DNA of 23,701 bases. Source: JANXSF01 sp043755435 (GTDB lineage Bacteria > Acidobacteriota > Terriglobia > Bryobacterales > Bryobacteraceae). Position 1 is the stretch's first letter; each line of letters begins with the position of its first letter. Shown here in pieces: positions 7,167-16,851 of the stretch. The DNA is taken from positions 1 through 23,701 of the forward strand of contig JAYUSZ010000318.1 of the NCBI GenBank assembly GCA_043755435.1. The letters are read 5' to 3'. A program made the position numbers and the translations under genes. The notes under the pieces were generated by a model. That model ran no database searches. It had not been told where the DNA came from and saw only the letters and a program-made list of their open reading frames with translations.

Positions 7167-9473
7167 GTGAAGTTTTCTCGTAACTGGATGGCGGAGTTTG
7201 TGGGTCCACTGGATGTGGATGCAGGCAAACTTGGCCACATGATCACTACCAAGACTGCTGAATGCGAAGGCGTGGAAGAGCATGGCGCGCATTTCGCAAC
7301 GGTGTGTGCTGCAAAAGTAATGTCAGTGGAGCCGATTGAGGGTGGCCATAATCGTAAGGTGTTGGTGGACACTGGCCGTTACGGTGTGAAGACGGTAGTC
7401 TGCGGTGCCTCCAATTGCCGGGTTGGGATGATGACTGCCTATTTTCCTATTGGGCTGAAAACGGTTTCAGGAGTGGAAAGCGATGGCATGTTGGCCAGCG
7501 CTGCTGAACTTTCGATCAATGGAAATCACGACGGGATTATTGAACTTGATGGGCTTTGGCCCGGCGAGGCGATTACGAATTGCGAGCCGGATATTCTGGT
7601 GGAGATCGACAATAAATCGTTAACGCACCGCCCCGATTTGTGGGGGCATTATGGGATGGCTCGTGAAGTTGCCGCGATCCTGAACCGCCCGCTGAAAGAT
7701 CCCGTAGATCTTTCGCTTTTGCCTAGCGGTGATTCTCCTGTTTCGGTGACTATTGAAGATTTCACGTTGTGTCCACGCTACAGTGCTTTGCTGTTTGAGA
7801 ACGTGAAAATTCAACCTTCTCCGCTATGGTTTCAGTATAGGTTGCAATCGGTGGGATTGAATCCTATCAGCAACGTGGTGGATGTTACGAATTACATTGC
7901 TGCCGAATTGGCGCAGCCGATGCACGCGTTTGACGCTGATAAGATCCAGGACTTGAAAATCATTGTTCGGCGCGCCACTGAAGGTGAACAAGCGAAGGCC
8001 TTGAATGGGGAAACTTATACTTTGGATCAGTCATCGCTAGTGATTGCTGATCCTAAAGGCATTGTGGCAATTGCTGGAGTGATGGGTGGGGCGGATTCTG
8101 CCACGGATGCTGGGACTACGCGAATTCTTTTGGAATCGGCGAATTTTCATGCGGGAAGTGTTCGCAAGACTTCTTCAAAGTTAAAATTACGGACTGATGC
8201 TTCGATGCGATTTGAGAAGGCTCAGGATCCGGCCAACACTGTACGCGCCTTAGCCCGTGCAATTCCATTACTGGAACAAGTGTGTCCTGGAATTCAGTTG
8301 GTTGGTGGTTTGGTGGATCTGAAGCAGCTAGCTGCCGCACCCCCGCCAATTATGCTTTCGTTGAAGTGGTTGGAAGCAAAACTGGGCCGAGAAATTTCAT
8401 TGGGCGAAGTGGTGGATATTCTGACTCGCTTGCAGTTTGGGGTAACTGAAACATCCCCTGGTATTTTGCAGGTTGAAATCCCTTCGTGGCGTGCCACCAA
8501 GGACATTGCGATCAAAGACGATCTGGTTGAAGAAGTAGGAAGGATGATTGGTTATGAATCGATTCCACCCACTCCGCCTGCATCGCCAGCCGTGGTTCCT
8601 CCGGCGTCGCCGGAACGGTTATTTCATCGAAGGTTACGGCAGCAGTGCGGGGCTCAGGGATTCACGGAAGTCTATAACTATTCCTTTTTGACCAAAATTG
8701 AAGTCGCACCATTTGGACTATCCGAAGTGGATCATGTGGGTGTACTAAACCCCATTGTTCAAGGTCAAGATCTTTTGCGGGCAAGTTTACTTCCGGGGAT
8801 GCTGCGAAACATCCGTGAAAACGCAAAGCATTCTCCCGATTTCCGACTATTCGAAATTGGGAAGGAAATTCACCCTCGGTACGAAGATTTACCAGATGAG
8901 GTTCCCCATCTTACTGCAGTACGTTTTATTAAGGATGATGACGAAGCTAAGGGCCTGTTTGAATTAAAAGGCCTGGCCGAAAACTTGATTTTCAAATGTG
9001 TTCTGCATCCTACAAAAGCTTTTTCCTACGAACATCCGGCGCGAACTGCTGAAGTTCGCTGGCGGGACGAGATAGTCGTGGGCCGATTGTTTGAGTTTCA
9101 TCCCAATATGGTTGAAGTGGGACGCGCCTCTGTTCTAGATCTCAATCTGGAAAAGCTGTTTTCTCTCACAACCAATGATGGGAAGTATAAACCTATCGCA
9201 CGGTTCCCATTCAGCGCGTTCGATCTTTCCATTGTGTGCGAACGGCGAACAATGGTCGGAACTTTGCTGGACCAAATATCTCTGTTGGTTGGAAACGAGC
9301 TGGAATCGGTGCAATACCTGCGGCAATATCAATTGCCCGACAACAAGATTTCGGCCAGTTTCAAAATCACGTTAGTTGCAATGAATCGAACACTGACTAG
9401 CGAAGAGGTTACCGAAGTGCGCCAGCGCATTATCCGAGGGTTGGAATATTCGGGTTACGAGCTGCGGACATAG
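7167..9473 (+). CDS. pheT: Phenylalanine--tRNA ligase beta subunit
   Basis: A 768-residue beta subunit of PheRS. In order: N-terminal segment MKFSRNWMAEFVGP, OB-fold tRNA-binding domain (about 40-150, with VVCGASNCRVGMMTAYFPIG), B3/B4 editing domain (about 205-375, with ISNVVDVTNYIAAELAQPMH), B5 (about 395-465), the catalytic-like B6/B7 core (about 470-665, with LFEIGKE) and the FDX-ACB anticodon-binding domain (about 673-768). The frame is open further upstream, to a start that would overlap pheS. I chose GTG at 7167 because the protein then begins like known PheT and AGGAG lies eleven bases ahead (7151-7155). It ends inside the tail of the convergent oxidoreductase gene, a 44-base overlap. 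The polypeptide is slightly shorter than E. coli PheT (795 residues), with no missing domain. Confidence 0.98.
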   Translation: MKFSRNWMAEFVGPLDVDAGKLGHMITTKTAECEGVEEHGAHFATVCAAKVMSVEPIEGGHNRKVLVDTGRYGVKTVVCGASNCRVGMMTAYFPIGLKTVSGVESDGMLASAAELSINGNHDGIIELDGLWPGEAITNCEPDILVEIDNKSLTHRPDLWGHYGMAREVAAILNRPLKDPVDLSLLPSGDSPVSVTIEDFTLCPRYSALLFENVKIQPSPLWFQYRLQSVGLNPISNVVDVTNYIAAELAQPMHAFDADKIQDLKIIVRRATEGEQAKALNGETYTLDQSSLVIADPKGIVAIAGVMGGADSATDAGTTRILLESANFHAGSVRKTSSKLKLRTDASMRFEKAQDPANTVRALARAIPLLEQVCPGIQLVGGLVDLKQLAAAPPPIMLSLKWLEAKLGREISLGEVVDILTRLQFGVTETSPGILQVEIPSWRATKDIAIKDDLVEEVGRMIGYESIPPTPPASPAVVPPASPERLFHRRLRQQCGAQGFTEVYNYSFLTKIEVAPFGLSEVDHVGVLNPIVQGQDLLRASLLPGMLRNIRENAKHSPDFRLFEIGKEIHPRYEDLPDEVPHLTAVRFIKDDDEAKGLFELKGLAENLIFKCVLHPTKAFSYEHPARTAEVRWRDEIVVGRLFEFHPNMVEVGRASVLDLNLEKLFSLTTNDGKYKPIARFPFSAFDLSIVCERRTMVGTLLDQISLLVGNELESVQYLRQYQLPDNKISASFKITLVAMNRTLTSEEVTEVRQRIIRGLEYSGYELRT

Positions 9474-12400
9474 TCTTGGCAAGTTGCTGAACGCGGTCCA
9501 TGCTTGTTGCGCGAATAGTTTCATAGCCACGAATTTGATCGGGCAGGGAAGCCATTTCAAAGGCATGATTCATGTCTCCGGTGGCAATTGCCTCGTTGAC
9601 TAGGTTTTTGTACCAGGGGATTAGCGCTTTTTCCCGGCGTCGCAACTCGGCATATCCAAACAGATCGAAAGGCGTTCCACGCAATGTTTTCAAGGGTGCC
9701 AGCATCCGCAGGGCCCACATAGGGACATTGAGTTTATGCTTTAATCCAAAGCGGCGAAGCAGTGGCGGGTGGAGGTTGAAGCCGATGGACTCTATGGACT
9801 CCCATTGTTGCTGAAGTCCCTCCTGGAACTCTGTCGACGTCAACAAGCGGGCCACTTCATATTCATCTTTAATAGCCATCAGCTTATACAAGTTGCGATC
9901 TACAGCGGCTCGCAAGTCGGCCGGAACGCTGCTGCAGAAGGCCTGAAAGTCTGCGGCGTATGCGCTGTTTTGGTAAGCCGTCAGACGTGCAACGTAATCC
10001 ACATCTGCCGTTGATTTCTCAACTGGAGTCAACAAGCTTTCTACCCATGCGGCATCGTGATAAACCTTGCGGCCCCAACGGAACACCAGCAAATTCTTTT
10101 CAATCGTAACGCCATTTAAGCGGATGGATTCTTCGATGGACTGCAATGAAATAGGGACTAATCCAGCTTGCCATGCTGTTCCAAGCATCAACATATTCAC
10201 GTAAATGTGCGATCCGAAAAGTTGTTCGGCCAGGCGTGATGCATCGAAGAAAACATTATGGCCGCGCTTGGTTAACGACGCAATCAAATCCACCAGCCGG
10301 CCATCGCCCATCAGATGAGTACGGGCTCGAATGGAATCTCCCGTGGGGATTTCGGCAGTGTTGACAACCGCAGTGGTTCGGTCGGGATGCGCTGTTTTCA
10401 AATTTTCATTGCTGGTCGCACCCAGGAGGTCGAAGCCCAATAGCAGATCCAAATTGGCGGCGTTAGTTTTGTTTGACCCTTCCAGATGCTGCTTACCGAT
10501 GAGGATGTGGGAAACAACCGCGCCACCTTTTTGGGCCAAGCCCGTTTGGTCCAGCGTCAGCACATGAAGGCCATCGAGCAACGCTGCCTGAGCAAGCAGC
10601 GCGTTCACCGTCACCACGCCGGTTCCGCCAATACCGGGGCCAAGGATGCGATATCCGTTATTGCCGATTTCGGCAAATTGTTTGGGCTGCGGAACATCAA
10701 TTGATGGAAGTTCAGGAAGTGTTTTGCGACGAAGTCCAGTGCCAGCTTTCAGATTTATGGTGACGAACGAAGGACAATCTCCGAGGGCGCATGAATAGTC
10801 TTTGTTGCAGGAAGATTGGTGAATGCGCATCTTCTGGCCCAGCGGAGTTTCTGTTGGGTGAAGGCTCATGCAGTTGGATTGCTTCACGCAATCGCCGCAA
10901 CCTTCGCAGACTTCCTCGTGGATTACGAGACGCTTGGTTGGCTCAGCCTGAATTCCTCGCGACCGTTCCCTGCGTTTCTCTGCGGCGCATTGCTGATCGT
11001 AGATAATGGCCGTAACACCCGGGACCTTTTCCATTTCAGCCAGCGTCCGTTCCAGCTCCAGGCGATCACGGGCCTCTGCGTTCGCTGCTAAATCGAGTTG
11101 CGCGTAGTTGTCCAGGAACTCTGTCAGGACCACGATTTTAACAACGCCTTCGGCTGCTAATTTCCTTGTGAGCGCGGGAATGGGAAGTTGTCCCTCGGCC
11201 TTCTGCCCTCCAGTCATGGCTACTGCTGAGTTGTAAAGAATCTTGAAAGTGATGTTGGCTCCGCTGGCAATGGCCGCATTGATTGCCAACTGGCCGGAAT
11301 GAGCCAGCGTACCATCACCCATGTTTTGGAAAATATGTTTCTGGTCAACGAAGCGGTGCATGCCGATCCACATAGCACCTTCGCCGCCCATCTGCGGAGC
11401 AAAATCGTAACCGCGATTTACAGAGTGGAGCATTACACCCATACCGCTGCAGCCGATCCCGCCGCCAGCGATTTGTCCTTCCAACAATAATGTGGAACGG
11501 TTGTGCGGGCATCCACTGCAATAGTTAGGACGGCGCGGCGGCGAAAGCGAAGACGGCCGCATCCCGATTGCTTCCAAAAGTTGCCGGCGTGCCTTGATGC
11601 TTTGAAGACCTGAGGATTGCTCCAAACGGCCTGCCAGCAGCCTTGCCACAACATCGGCATCAAATTCTCCGCCAGTAGAAAGTAAAGCCTCCCCGCGTTC
11701 ATCTTCCTTGCCTAAGATCAGCGGACGGTTGGGGAGATTGTAAAGAACGTCACGCAACTGCAATTCCAAAAAGCTGCGCTTTTCCTCCACAACTAAGATT
11801 GTTTCTAAGCCGGCGGCGAACTCGCGTGCAAAATTTGGCTCAATCGGAAAGGTCATGCCGAACTGTGCAACGCGGATTCCAAGCTGCTCCAGTTCCGGGC
11901 GGCCAATGCCGATATCGGCCAGCGCTTGCATTAAATCGTAAAATGCTTTTCCGGCGGATACAATGCCCAGCTTGGCATTTTCTTTTGCTCCAAAGCTGCG
12001 ATTCACAGTGTTCAGGCGTGCATAGGCACGTGCAGCCTCCAGCCGCCTGCGGTTCACTTCCAACTCCAACTTCAAAGTGAAGGGGGCAATCATTTTCTCG
12101 TCAGTATGTTTTGCATAGCCTTCGGGCAACTGGATGTTCGGCAGTTGTGGTGAAAGGGTAACGGTGCTGCCGCCGTCACAAACGTTGGTCACCATTTTCA
12201 TGCCGACCCAGTTTCCAGACCATCGGGAAAGTGCAATGGCGTGCAAACCGAACTCAAGAATTTCGCGCGATGTCCCTGGGTAAAAAGTGGGGATGCCCAG
12301 GTTCATTAAACTGAAATCACTTTGATGAGGAATGGTTGAACTTTTGCAAGCGTGGTCGTCCCCAGCTAATGCAATTGCGGCTGAATTAGGCCCAGTTCCT

Positions 12401-12789
12401 GAAAGATTAGCATGGCGAAGCGCGTCGCCAGCACGATCCACGCCAGGCCCTTTGCCATACCAAAAACCTACAACGCCATCTACTTTCTTTTTTCCAAGCA
12501 AGTGGATCATCTGGCTTCCCCACACTGCGGTGGCTGCCAACTCTTCATTCACACCAGGTACAAAGTGAACATTGGCTTCGAGCAATAATTTCGAGGCGCG
12601 ATTCAAAGTCAGGTCATAGCCGCCCAACGGCGACCCTTCATAACCGGAAATAAACGACGCGGTGTTGAGTCCGGCGGCCCGGTCGCGACGCATCTGTTCC
12701 AAGGGCAGACGCACCAGTGCTTGAATGCCGGTTAAATAGACTGTTCCACTTTCTTTTGTGTACCTGTCGTCCAGCGACGGTTTGTTCAT
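9430..12789 (-). CDS. Single-chain indolepyruvate:ferredoxin oxidoreductase (IorA-IorB-type fusion)
   Basis: A 1119-residue cytoplasmic enzyme that fuses the large and small subunits of indolepyruvate:ferredoxin oxidoreductase. The family oxidatively decarboxylates aryl- or other 2-oxoacids to acyl-CoA and passes electrons to ferredoxin. Domains: ThDP pyrimidine domain with GYEGSPLGGYD (49-59), a CSGCPHN motif near 423, ThDP diphosphate domain with GDGTLAHSG (about 490), two 4Fe-4S sites (VCEGCGDCVKQSNC near 626-640 and SSCNKDYSCALGDCP near 656-670), gamma domain with GIGGTGVVTVNALL (about 716) and a C-terminal region of about 220 residues. The start is the ATG at 12789, overlapping the upstream stop as ATGA with AAGG nearby, rather than the earlier in-frame codon at 12828. 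The tail overlaps pheT. Substrate specificity cannot be assigned; aromatic amino acid catabolism is the usual role. Confidence 0.92.
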   Translation of the reverse strand: MNKPSLDDRYTKESGTVYLTGIQALVRLPLEQMRRDRAAGLNTASFISGYEGSPLGGYDLTLNRASKLLLEANVHFVPGVNEELAATAVWGSQMIHLLGKKKVDGVVGFWYGKGPGVDRAGDALRHANLSGTGPNSAAIALAGDDHACKSSTIPHQSDFSLMNLGIPTFYPGTSREILEFGLHAIALSRWSGNWVGMKMVTNVCDGGSTVTLSPQLPNIQLPEGYAKHTDEKMIAPFTLKLELEVNRRRLEAARAYARLNTVNRSFGAKENAKLGIVSAGKAFYDLMQALADIGIGRPELEQLGIRVAQFGMTFPIEPNFAREFAAGLETILVVEEKRSFLELQLRDVLYNLPNRPLILGKEDERGEALLSTGGEFDADVVARLLAGRLEQSSGLQSIKARRQLLEAIGMRPSSLSPPRRPNYCSGCPHNRSTLLLEGQIAGGGIGCSGMGVMLHSVNRGYDFAPQMGGEGAMWIGMHRFVDQKHIFQNMGDGTLAHSGQLAINAAIASGANITFKILYNSAVAMTGGQKAEGQLPIPALTRKLAAEGVVKIVVLTEFLDNYAQLDLAANAEARDRLELERTLAEMEKVPGVTAIIYDQQCAAEKRRERSRGIQAEPTKRLVIHEEVCEGCGDCVKQSNCMSLHPTETPLGQKMRIHQSSCNKDYSCALGDCPSFVTINLKAGTGLRRKTLPELPSIDVPQPKQFAEIGNNGYRILGPGIGGTGVVTVNALLAQAALLDGLHVLTLDQTGLAQKGGAVVSHILIGKQHLEGSNKTNAANLDLLLGFDLLGATSNENLKTAHPDRTTAVVNTAEIPTGDSIRARTHLMGDGRLVDLIASLTKRGHNVFFDASRLAEQLFGSHIYVNMLMLGTAWQAGLVPISLQSIEESIRLNGVTIEKNLLVFRWGRKVYHDAAWVESLLTPVEKSTADVDYVARLTAYQNSAYAADFQAFCSSVPADLRAAVDRNLYKLMAIKDEYEVARLLTSTEFQEGLQQQWESIESIGFNLHPPLLRRFGLKHKLNVPMWALRMLAPLKTLRGTPFDLFGYAELRRREKALIPWYKNLVNEAIATGDMNHAFEMASLPDQIRGYETIRATSMDRVQQLAKTMSAARNPNIPTLG

Positions 12790-15700
12790 TTTTGGCCTTG
12801 TCTTAATTGTGCCGTATCCAGCACCCATCGGCGCAGAATCAGGTATCCGCGATCCTCAGGATTGAATCGGCGGCCGCCTTGATGGCCGTCCTCTTTTCCT
12901 GATTGGATGTTCAAAGGCTTGCGTAGCAGTTTACTTTGCTCAACGTTTGTTTCGCTAATTCGTTCCTGCAAGATTTTATAATTTGCGTAAACCGCCTTCT
13001 CCGAAATGAATCCGTTACTTTGATCTTGCAACTCCATGGACGGGACGCGACCAGGCACTGCATGGCAACTCAGGCAAGCATTTTCATCTTCGCGCTGAGG
13101 CTTCATTAATTCTGGCGTTACCCATTTTCTGAAGTACTCATAGTTGCTTTTCCATTCTGGAGACATCGCGGAAACTTCAGCGGGCGGGGGTTCGTAGAAG
13201 TTTGGCCGTTGTTTTTGAAGCACCGCTTTTACTTCAGGCAAGTCACGCACGTGGACATCTGCGGCCAAACGAAGAGCTTCAGATTTCAGACGCGAATCGG
13301 TTTGAGGTGTGGTGATTTGCTTGATCAATAATTGAGCAGCTCGGTCGCGATACTTCTGGTATGGATCTGCGACAGGCTTGCTGCTGGCCACCTCTGGAAG
13401 CGGTTTTTTATAGTTGATCATCCAGGAAATACTTGGGAGCCAGACCATTTCTTCCATCGGCGTATTGAATTTCTGCGGCATGAAATCAAATAGCGGATCA
13501 GTCTGCAAATCGGCATTCGCGTGGACCACTTTGCCTAAGGAACGTGCCAGAAACCAATCGGCGGAATCCTTGTCCATCTGTTTCATCTCGCGCCTATTTT
13601 CTTCCAGTGCTCCGCGCTCCGGGGCGAACTTGGGGATGATCAGCGAATAGAATAGCCGCTGCTGTTCTTCTGTTTTCGGTAAATTCCAGCGGGCGCGACT
13701 GAACAAGCGTTCCAGCGGACGGGTCAATTCCGCGCGACGCTCGGCATCCCCTGCGCCCCGTTGAAATTGTTCCAATAGCGGCTCCAGAAACTCTTGAGTT
13801 CCCGGCAATGTGATAACCCGAGGATCGGAAATCGAAGTGGCTGCAATGGTACGCAGTTCTTCATCTCCAGTTGTAGAAAAGTCGAGAAGCTTCTTTTGCA
13901 GCGGCTCATATGGGGCAAGCGCGGCCGCCTCCACGGCTAAGCGAACTTGCTCTTTCGTGGTGCTGCCCTGCCAAAAGCTGAGCACAGCTTTGCCAATCAT
14001 TTCACCGCTCTTTCCCGTGATGTAACCCATTTGCCCTGGGCCACCATCACCGCCCGCTTGATTGTAGAAAGTAGAAGCGATGTTGACTAAGTGCCGCACC
14101 ACAACTTTATTATTGGGCTGGTCAATGCGTTTGGAAATGGTTTCGAACAAATGGCGGAGTTCTGGATATTGGTGCTCGCCACTGGGATTCGCGCGCTGCC
14201 CGTTGACGATGAACAATGCTTCCGTTTGATACCGTTTCGCGGTTTCTGCCAGAGCGTTTGTCTCAGGAGTTTCCAGGAGATTCAAGAACGCTTGGTTCAA
14301 ACTTTGACGGATGGGCTGATTCCAAATCCACCAATTCCATGCTGCTCGACTGGACCAGGCACGGACTCCTGGGTGCGGGTCGCGGTTCATCATTTGATTT
14401 ATGGTTGTGCCCAGTTTGCTGTAGTTCGCATTAGTGTGGGTCATCACGCCATCGGTTCGCATGATCAGAGCCGCCGCAATGGATTCCCGAGTCAGGTCAT
14501 CACCATTCTGATAAACCGGGTAGAGGTAGTCCCAGCCTTTATCGTCAATCAGAGTTTGCCGCATACCCCAGCGTGCTGCTTCGCGTACCATTTTCACTGG
14601 GTCGCCAAGACCTTTTAGTTGATGTTCAATCGCGCGTTCGTCGTGGATTGCACCCAGGGCGATGTATGCCCAATACCTCACCTGAGGAGATTCGTGTTTG
14701 GCACCGGGGATTATGAACGGTAGAAACTCGCGATCGTTTTCAGCGAAACCTAGTTGCGCCATGGCACGGAATCGGGCGATGGTATCGGCGATGGATTCCT
14801 GTTCGCGTGGTGCAAAGTCAGCCGATGTAGGAGCCGCCGCGTTGTCTGGATACAAGCGACTCAGGGCATGTAATGTATATGCAGTAGTGACGAAACCAGT
14901 GAGGGCATGATTGTTCCAGCGGCCATAAGTATCTTGATGGCTGAGTAGTGCGGTTACGCCGCGCTTCACCACTGGATCTGCATCGGTGAAACCGAGGGAT
15001 TGTAACGCTGTCAAGGCAAGAGCGGTTGGAGCCGGATCGATATCTTTTTCATCCTGCTTAATCTTCCAACTGACGCCAATATCATCTGTCTTGCCCGGAT
15101 CAAATTGCCACATACCATCGGGACGCTGCGTTTGGCGAATACGCCGTTCATCTGCGGCAACTTGAGCGCTTGCGCGCACCATGAAGTTTTTCGCTTCGTC
15201 AGAATCTCCTTTTAGTGCGGCATAATTCTTGGGGAACACTTCCTGGAAGAACAGGATGCGATTGGAAAGATCGTCGTTGTACCGTGGAACAACACCCAAA
15301 ATACTTTGTGCTTTTTCCTCCAGCGCTATGAGGTACTTGTCGTTCTGTGTCTTATCGAAAGCCGTACGCAAAATTGTTCCCGCGAAGCGATAGACCACCG
15401 ATTGGCCAACGTTCGAACCAGGGCCGGCAGCGTTGATGCCACTGGGATCGGCTGATTGCAAAATGTGATTTGCGGCGCGAATTTGTTGTGCCGAATGAAG
15501 GCGCTTGGGGGCTATCTGTTTTTCAATGGTGCTGACGTTGAAGCCAGCGGCGCGCGTGCCTGCCGGACCATCCCCCAAATCCAGAGGAGCAAGCGAAGTG
15601 TTGTTGGCAGCATCTTTCAACGTGTTAGTGGGCCGCAAGCATTCATACATCACGGTGATCAGGTGGCGCAGGTTGGCCACGTTTTCTACCTTGTATCCGT

Positions 15701-16760
15701 TGGCGATGGCAACTGCCGGACCCCAAACGCCAGACTGCGTATGACAACTCATGCAATGGGTTCCCATGAGGTTGCCGGTATCACGAATGCGCCGCTCAAC
15801 TGATGCGCCGCGTGGACGATTCAGCAGCCAAGCATCTACCTGGGCCATGTGATCGTACATGGCTTGACGAACCGCTTTGCGAGGATCTGAGTAGGGTGCC
15901 AAATCGCGCAGACGAAGTTCAACCTCATAGCCAGGTGAATTCGATTCCACTTTCAAAAAGTAGACGCCACCGGGTTGCAATGTGCGGCTGATTTCGGTGC
16001 GATGCGATTCTTGCTGTTGATGGACGCGTTCGTTGGCATTGGCTCCTTGGCGGAACTCCTTACCATCTGCTGTGTAGAACAAAACCTGATGAACCACCAG
16101 CGGATCGGGCACCGTTAAGTTGGCGGTGAACAGGCGCGGGGTGGTGCCTTTGAATTCAATACGGAACCAATCAAGGCCTGTTTCCCCAACCTTGCCGTTG
16201 TCGAAATATTCAATGTCGTCGGCTGAACCGGTGACGTGCAGAGTTTCTTCGCCACCGCTGGCTCCCATGGAAATAGCTTGTGCAGTGGCGATGGAATCGT
16301 TTGGTTCCACTTCCACGATCATTCCTCGTTTCGATTCGCCGAAGTTTACAGGCTTAATGCTAGTACGCAGTTTCGCTTTGATACCTACCGGCCAAATGGT
16401 GCGCCGCGGTGAGGCGGTGATTTTGGAGATGATGCCAGTTTCGCGCCAGCGGGGCAGATTGAAGATTGGCTCTTCGTCCTCAACCTTGGTCACTTTTAAA
16501 GTGTAGTTGCCCGTCTTCGGTGCTCGCCATAGCATATAGAAATCGGGGTCTAAGGCATGGAGCACTTTGCGATAGCCTTCCCATTCAACGGCAACGCGTC
16601 CATTGGCGGGGAGTTTCGAGGGCTCCGGCAGGCCCACCGAAATTTCCACAATTTGGCCTCCGGTTATCTGTTGGGACTGATTGTACTGATCTGTGAAATC
16701 GACCGTGTCTGCGAACGCGGATGTAATGATGGCGGCTAGGAGTGCAAGACGAGTGAACAT
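12786..16760 (-). CDS. Giant exported di-haem protein with PPC, toroid and HEAT-like repeats
   Basis: A 1324-residue exported protein. The signal peptide is MFTRLALLAAIITSAFA. A PPC-like domain (about 145-270) starts at VEVEPNDSIATAQA. The first haem-c site is CMSCH at C336/C339/H340. About 575-640 resembles prenyltransferase/squalene-cyclase toroid repeats (LTGFVTTAYTLHALSRL), and about 670-760 has HEAT-like helices (YWAYIALGAIHDERAIEH). The second haem-c site is CLSCH at C1229/C1232/H1233, close to the C terminus. I start at ATG 16760 because it opens the signal peptide; the frame continues upstream to 16922 but would add non-signal sequence. No clear Shine-Dalgarno is visible. The TGA stop overlaps the oxidoreductase start. 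Probably a periplasmic or outer-surface multidomain cytochrome; the reaction is unknown. Similar large cytochrome-repeat proteins occur in Acidobacteriota and Planctomycetes. Confidence 0.85.
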   Translation of the reverse strand: MFTRLALLAAIITSAFADTVDFTDQYNQSQQITGGQIVEISVGLPEPSKLPANGRVAVEWEGYRKVLHALDPDFYMLWRAPKTGNYTLKVTKVEDEEPIFNLPRWRETGIISKITASPRRTIWPVGIKAKLRTSIKPVNFGESKRGMIVEVEPNDSIATAQAISMGASGGEETLHVTGSADDIEYFDNGKVGETGLDWFRIEFKGTTPRLFTANLTVPDPLVVHQVLFYTADGKEFRQGANANERVHQQQESHRTEISRTLQPGGVYFLKVESNSPGYEVELRLRDLAPYSDPRKAVRQAMYDHMAQVDAWLLNRPRGASVERRIRDTGNLMGTHCMSCHTQSGVWGPAVAIANGYKVENVANLRHLITVMYECLRPTNTLKDAANNTSLAPLDLGDGPAGTRAAGFNVSTIEKQIAPKRLHSAQQIRAANHILQSADPSGINAAGPGSNVGQSVVYRFAGTILRTAFDKTQNDKYLIALEEKAQSILGVVPRYNDDLSNRILFFQEVFPKNYAALKGDSDEAKNFMVRASAQVAADERRIRQTQRPDGMWQFDPGKTDDIGVSWKIKQDEKDIDPAPTALALTALQSLGFTDADPVVKRGVTALLSHQDTYGRWNNHALTGFVTTAYTLHALSRLYPDNAAAPTSADFAPREQESIADTIARFRAMAQLGFAENDREFLPFIIPGAKHESPQVRYWAYIALGAIHDERAIEHQLKGLGDPVKMVREAARWGMRQTLIDDKGWDYLYPVYQNGDDLTRESIAAALIMRTDGVMTHTNANYSKLGTTINQMMNRDPHPGVRAWSSRAAWNWWIWNQPIRQSLNQAFLNLLETPETNALAETAKRYQTEALFIVNGQRANPSGEHQYPELRHLFETISKRIDQPNNKVVVRHLVNIASTFYNQAGGDGGPGQMGYITGKSGEMIGKAVLSFWQGSTTKEQVRLAVEAAALAPYEPLQKKLLDFSTTGDEELRTIAATSISDPRVITLPGTQEFLEPLLEQFQRGAGDAERRAELTRPLERLFSRARWNLPKTEEQQRLFYSLIIPKFAPERGALEENRREMKQMDKDSADWFLARSLGKVVHANADLQTDPLFDFMPQKFNTPMEEMVWLPSISWMINYKKPLPEVASSKPVADPYQKYRDRAAQLLIKQITTPQTDSRLKSEALRLAADVHVRDLPEVKAVLQKQRPNFYEPPPAEVSAMSPEWKSNYEYFRKWVTPELMKPQREDENACLSCHAVPGRVPSMELQDQSNGFISEKAVYANYKILQERISETNVEQSKLLRKPLNIQSGKEDGHQGGRRFNPEDRGYLILRRWVLDTAQLRQGQK

Positions 16761-16851
16761 AGGGCTAATAGTGGATCGTATCAAAATTTTAAAGATAACG
16801 ATCAACGAATTGGAGTTGGTCCGCGTATGACATGATGAGAGCGCAAACGCG

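Noticed and set aside
12789..12828. Upstream start at 12828 for the oxidoreductase
   Set aside because: It would lengthen the overlap with the cytochrome gene and add a non-conserved tail; the ATG at 12789 has the ATGA junction and AAGG ahead of it.
14091..14618. 175-codon open frame on the plus strand inside the giant cytochrome gene
   Set aside because: It is fully antisense to a well-supported coding region, with no recognisable domain, no sensible start signal and cysteine/histidine-rich random-looking composition.
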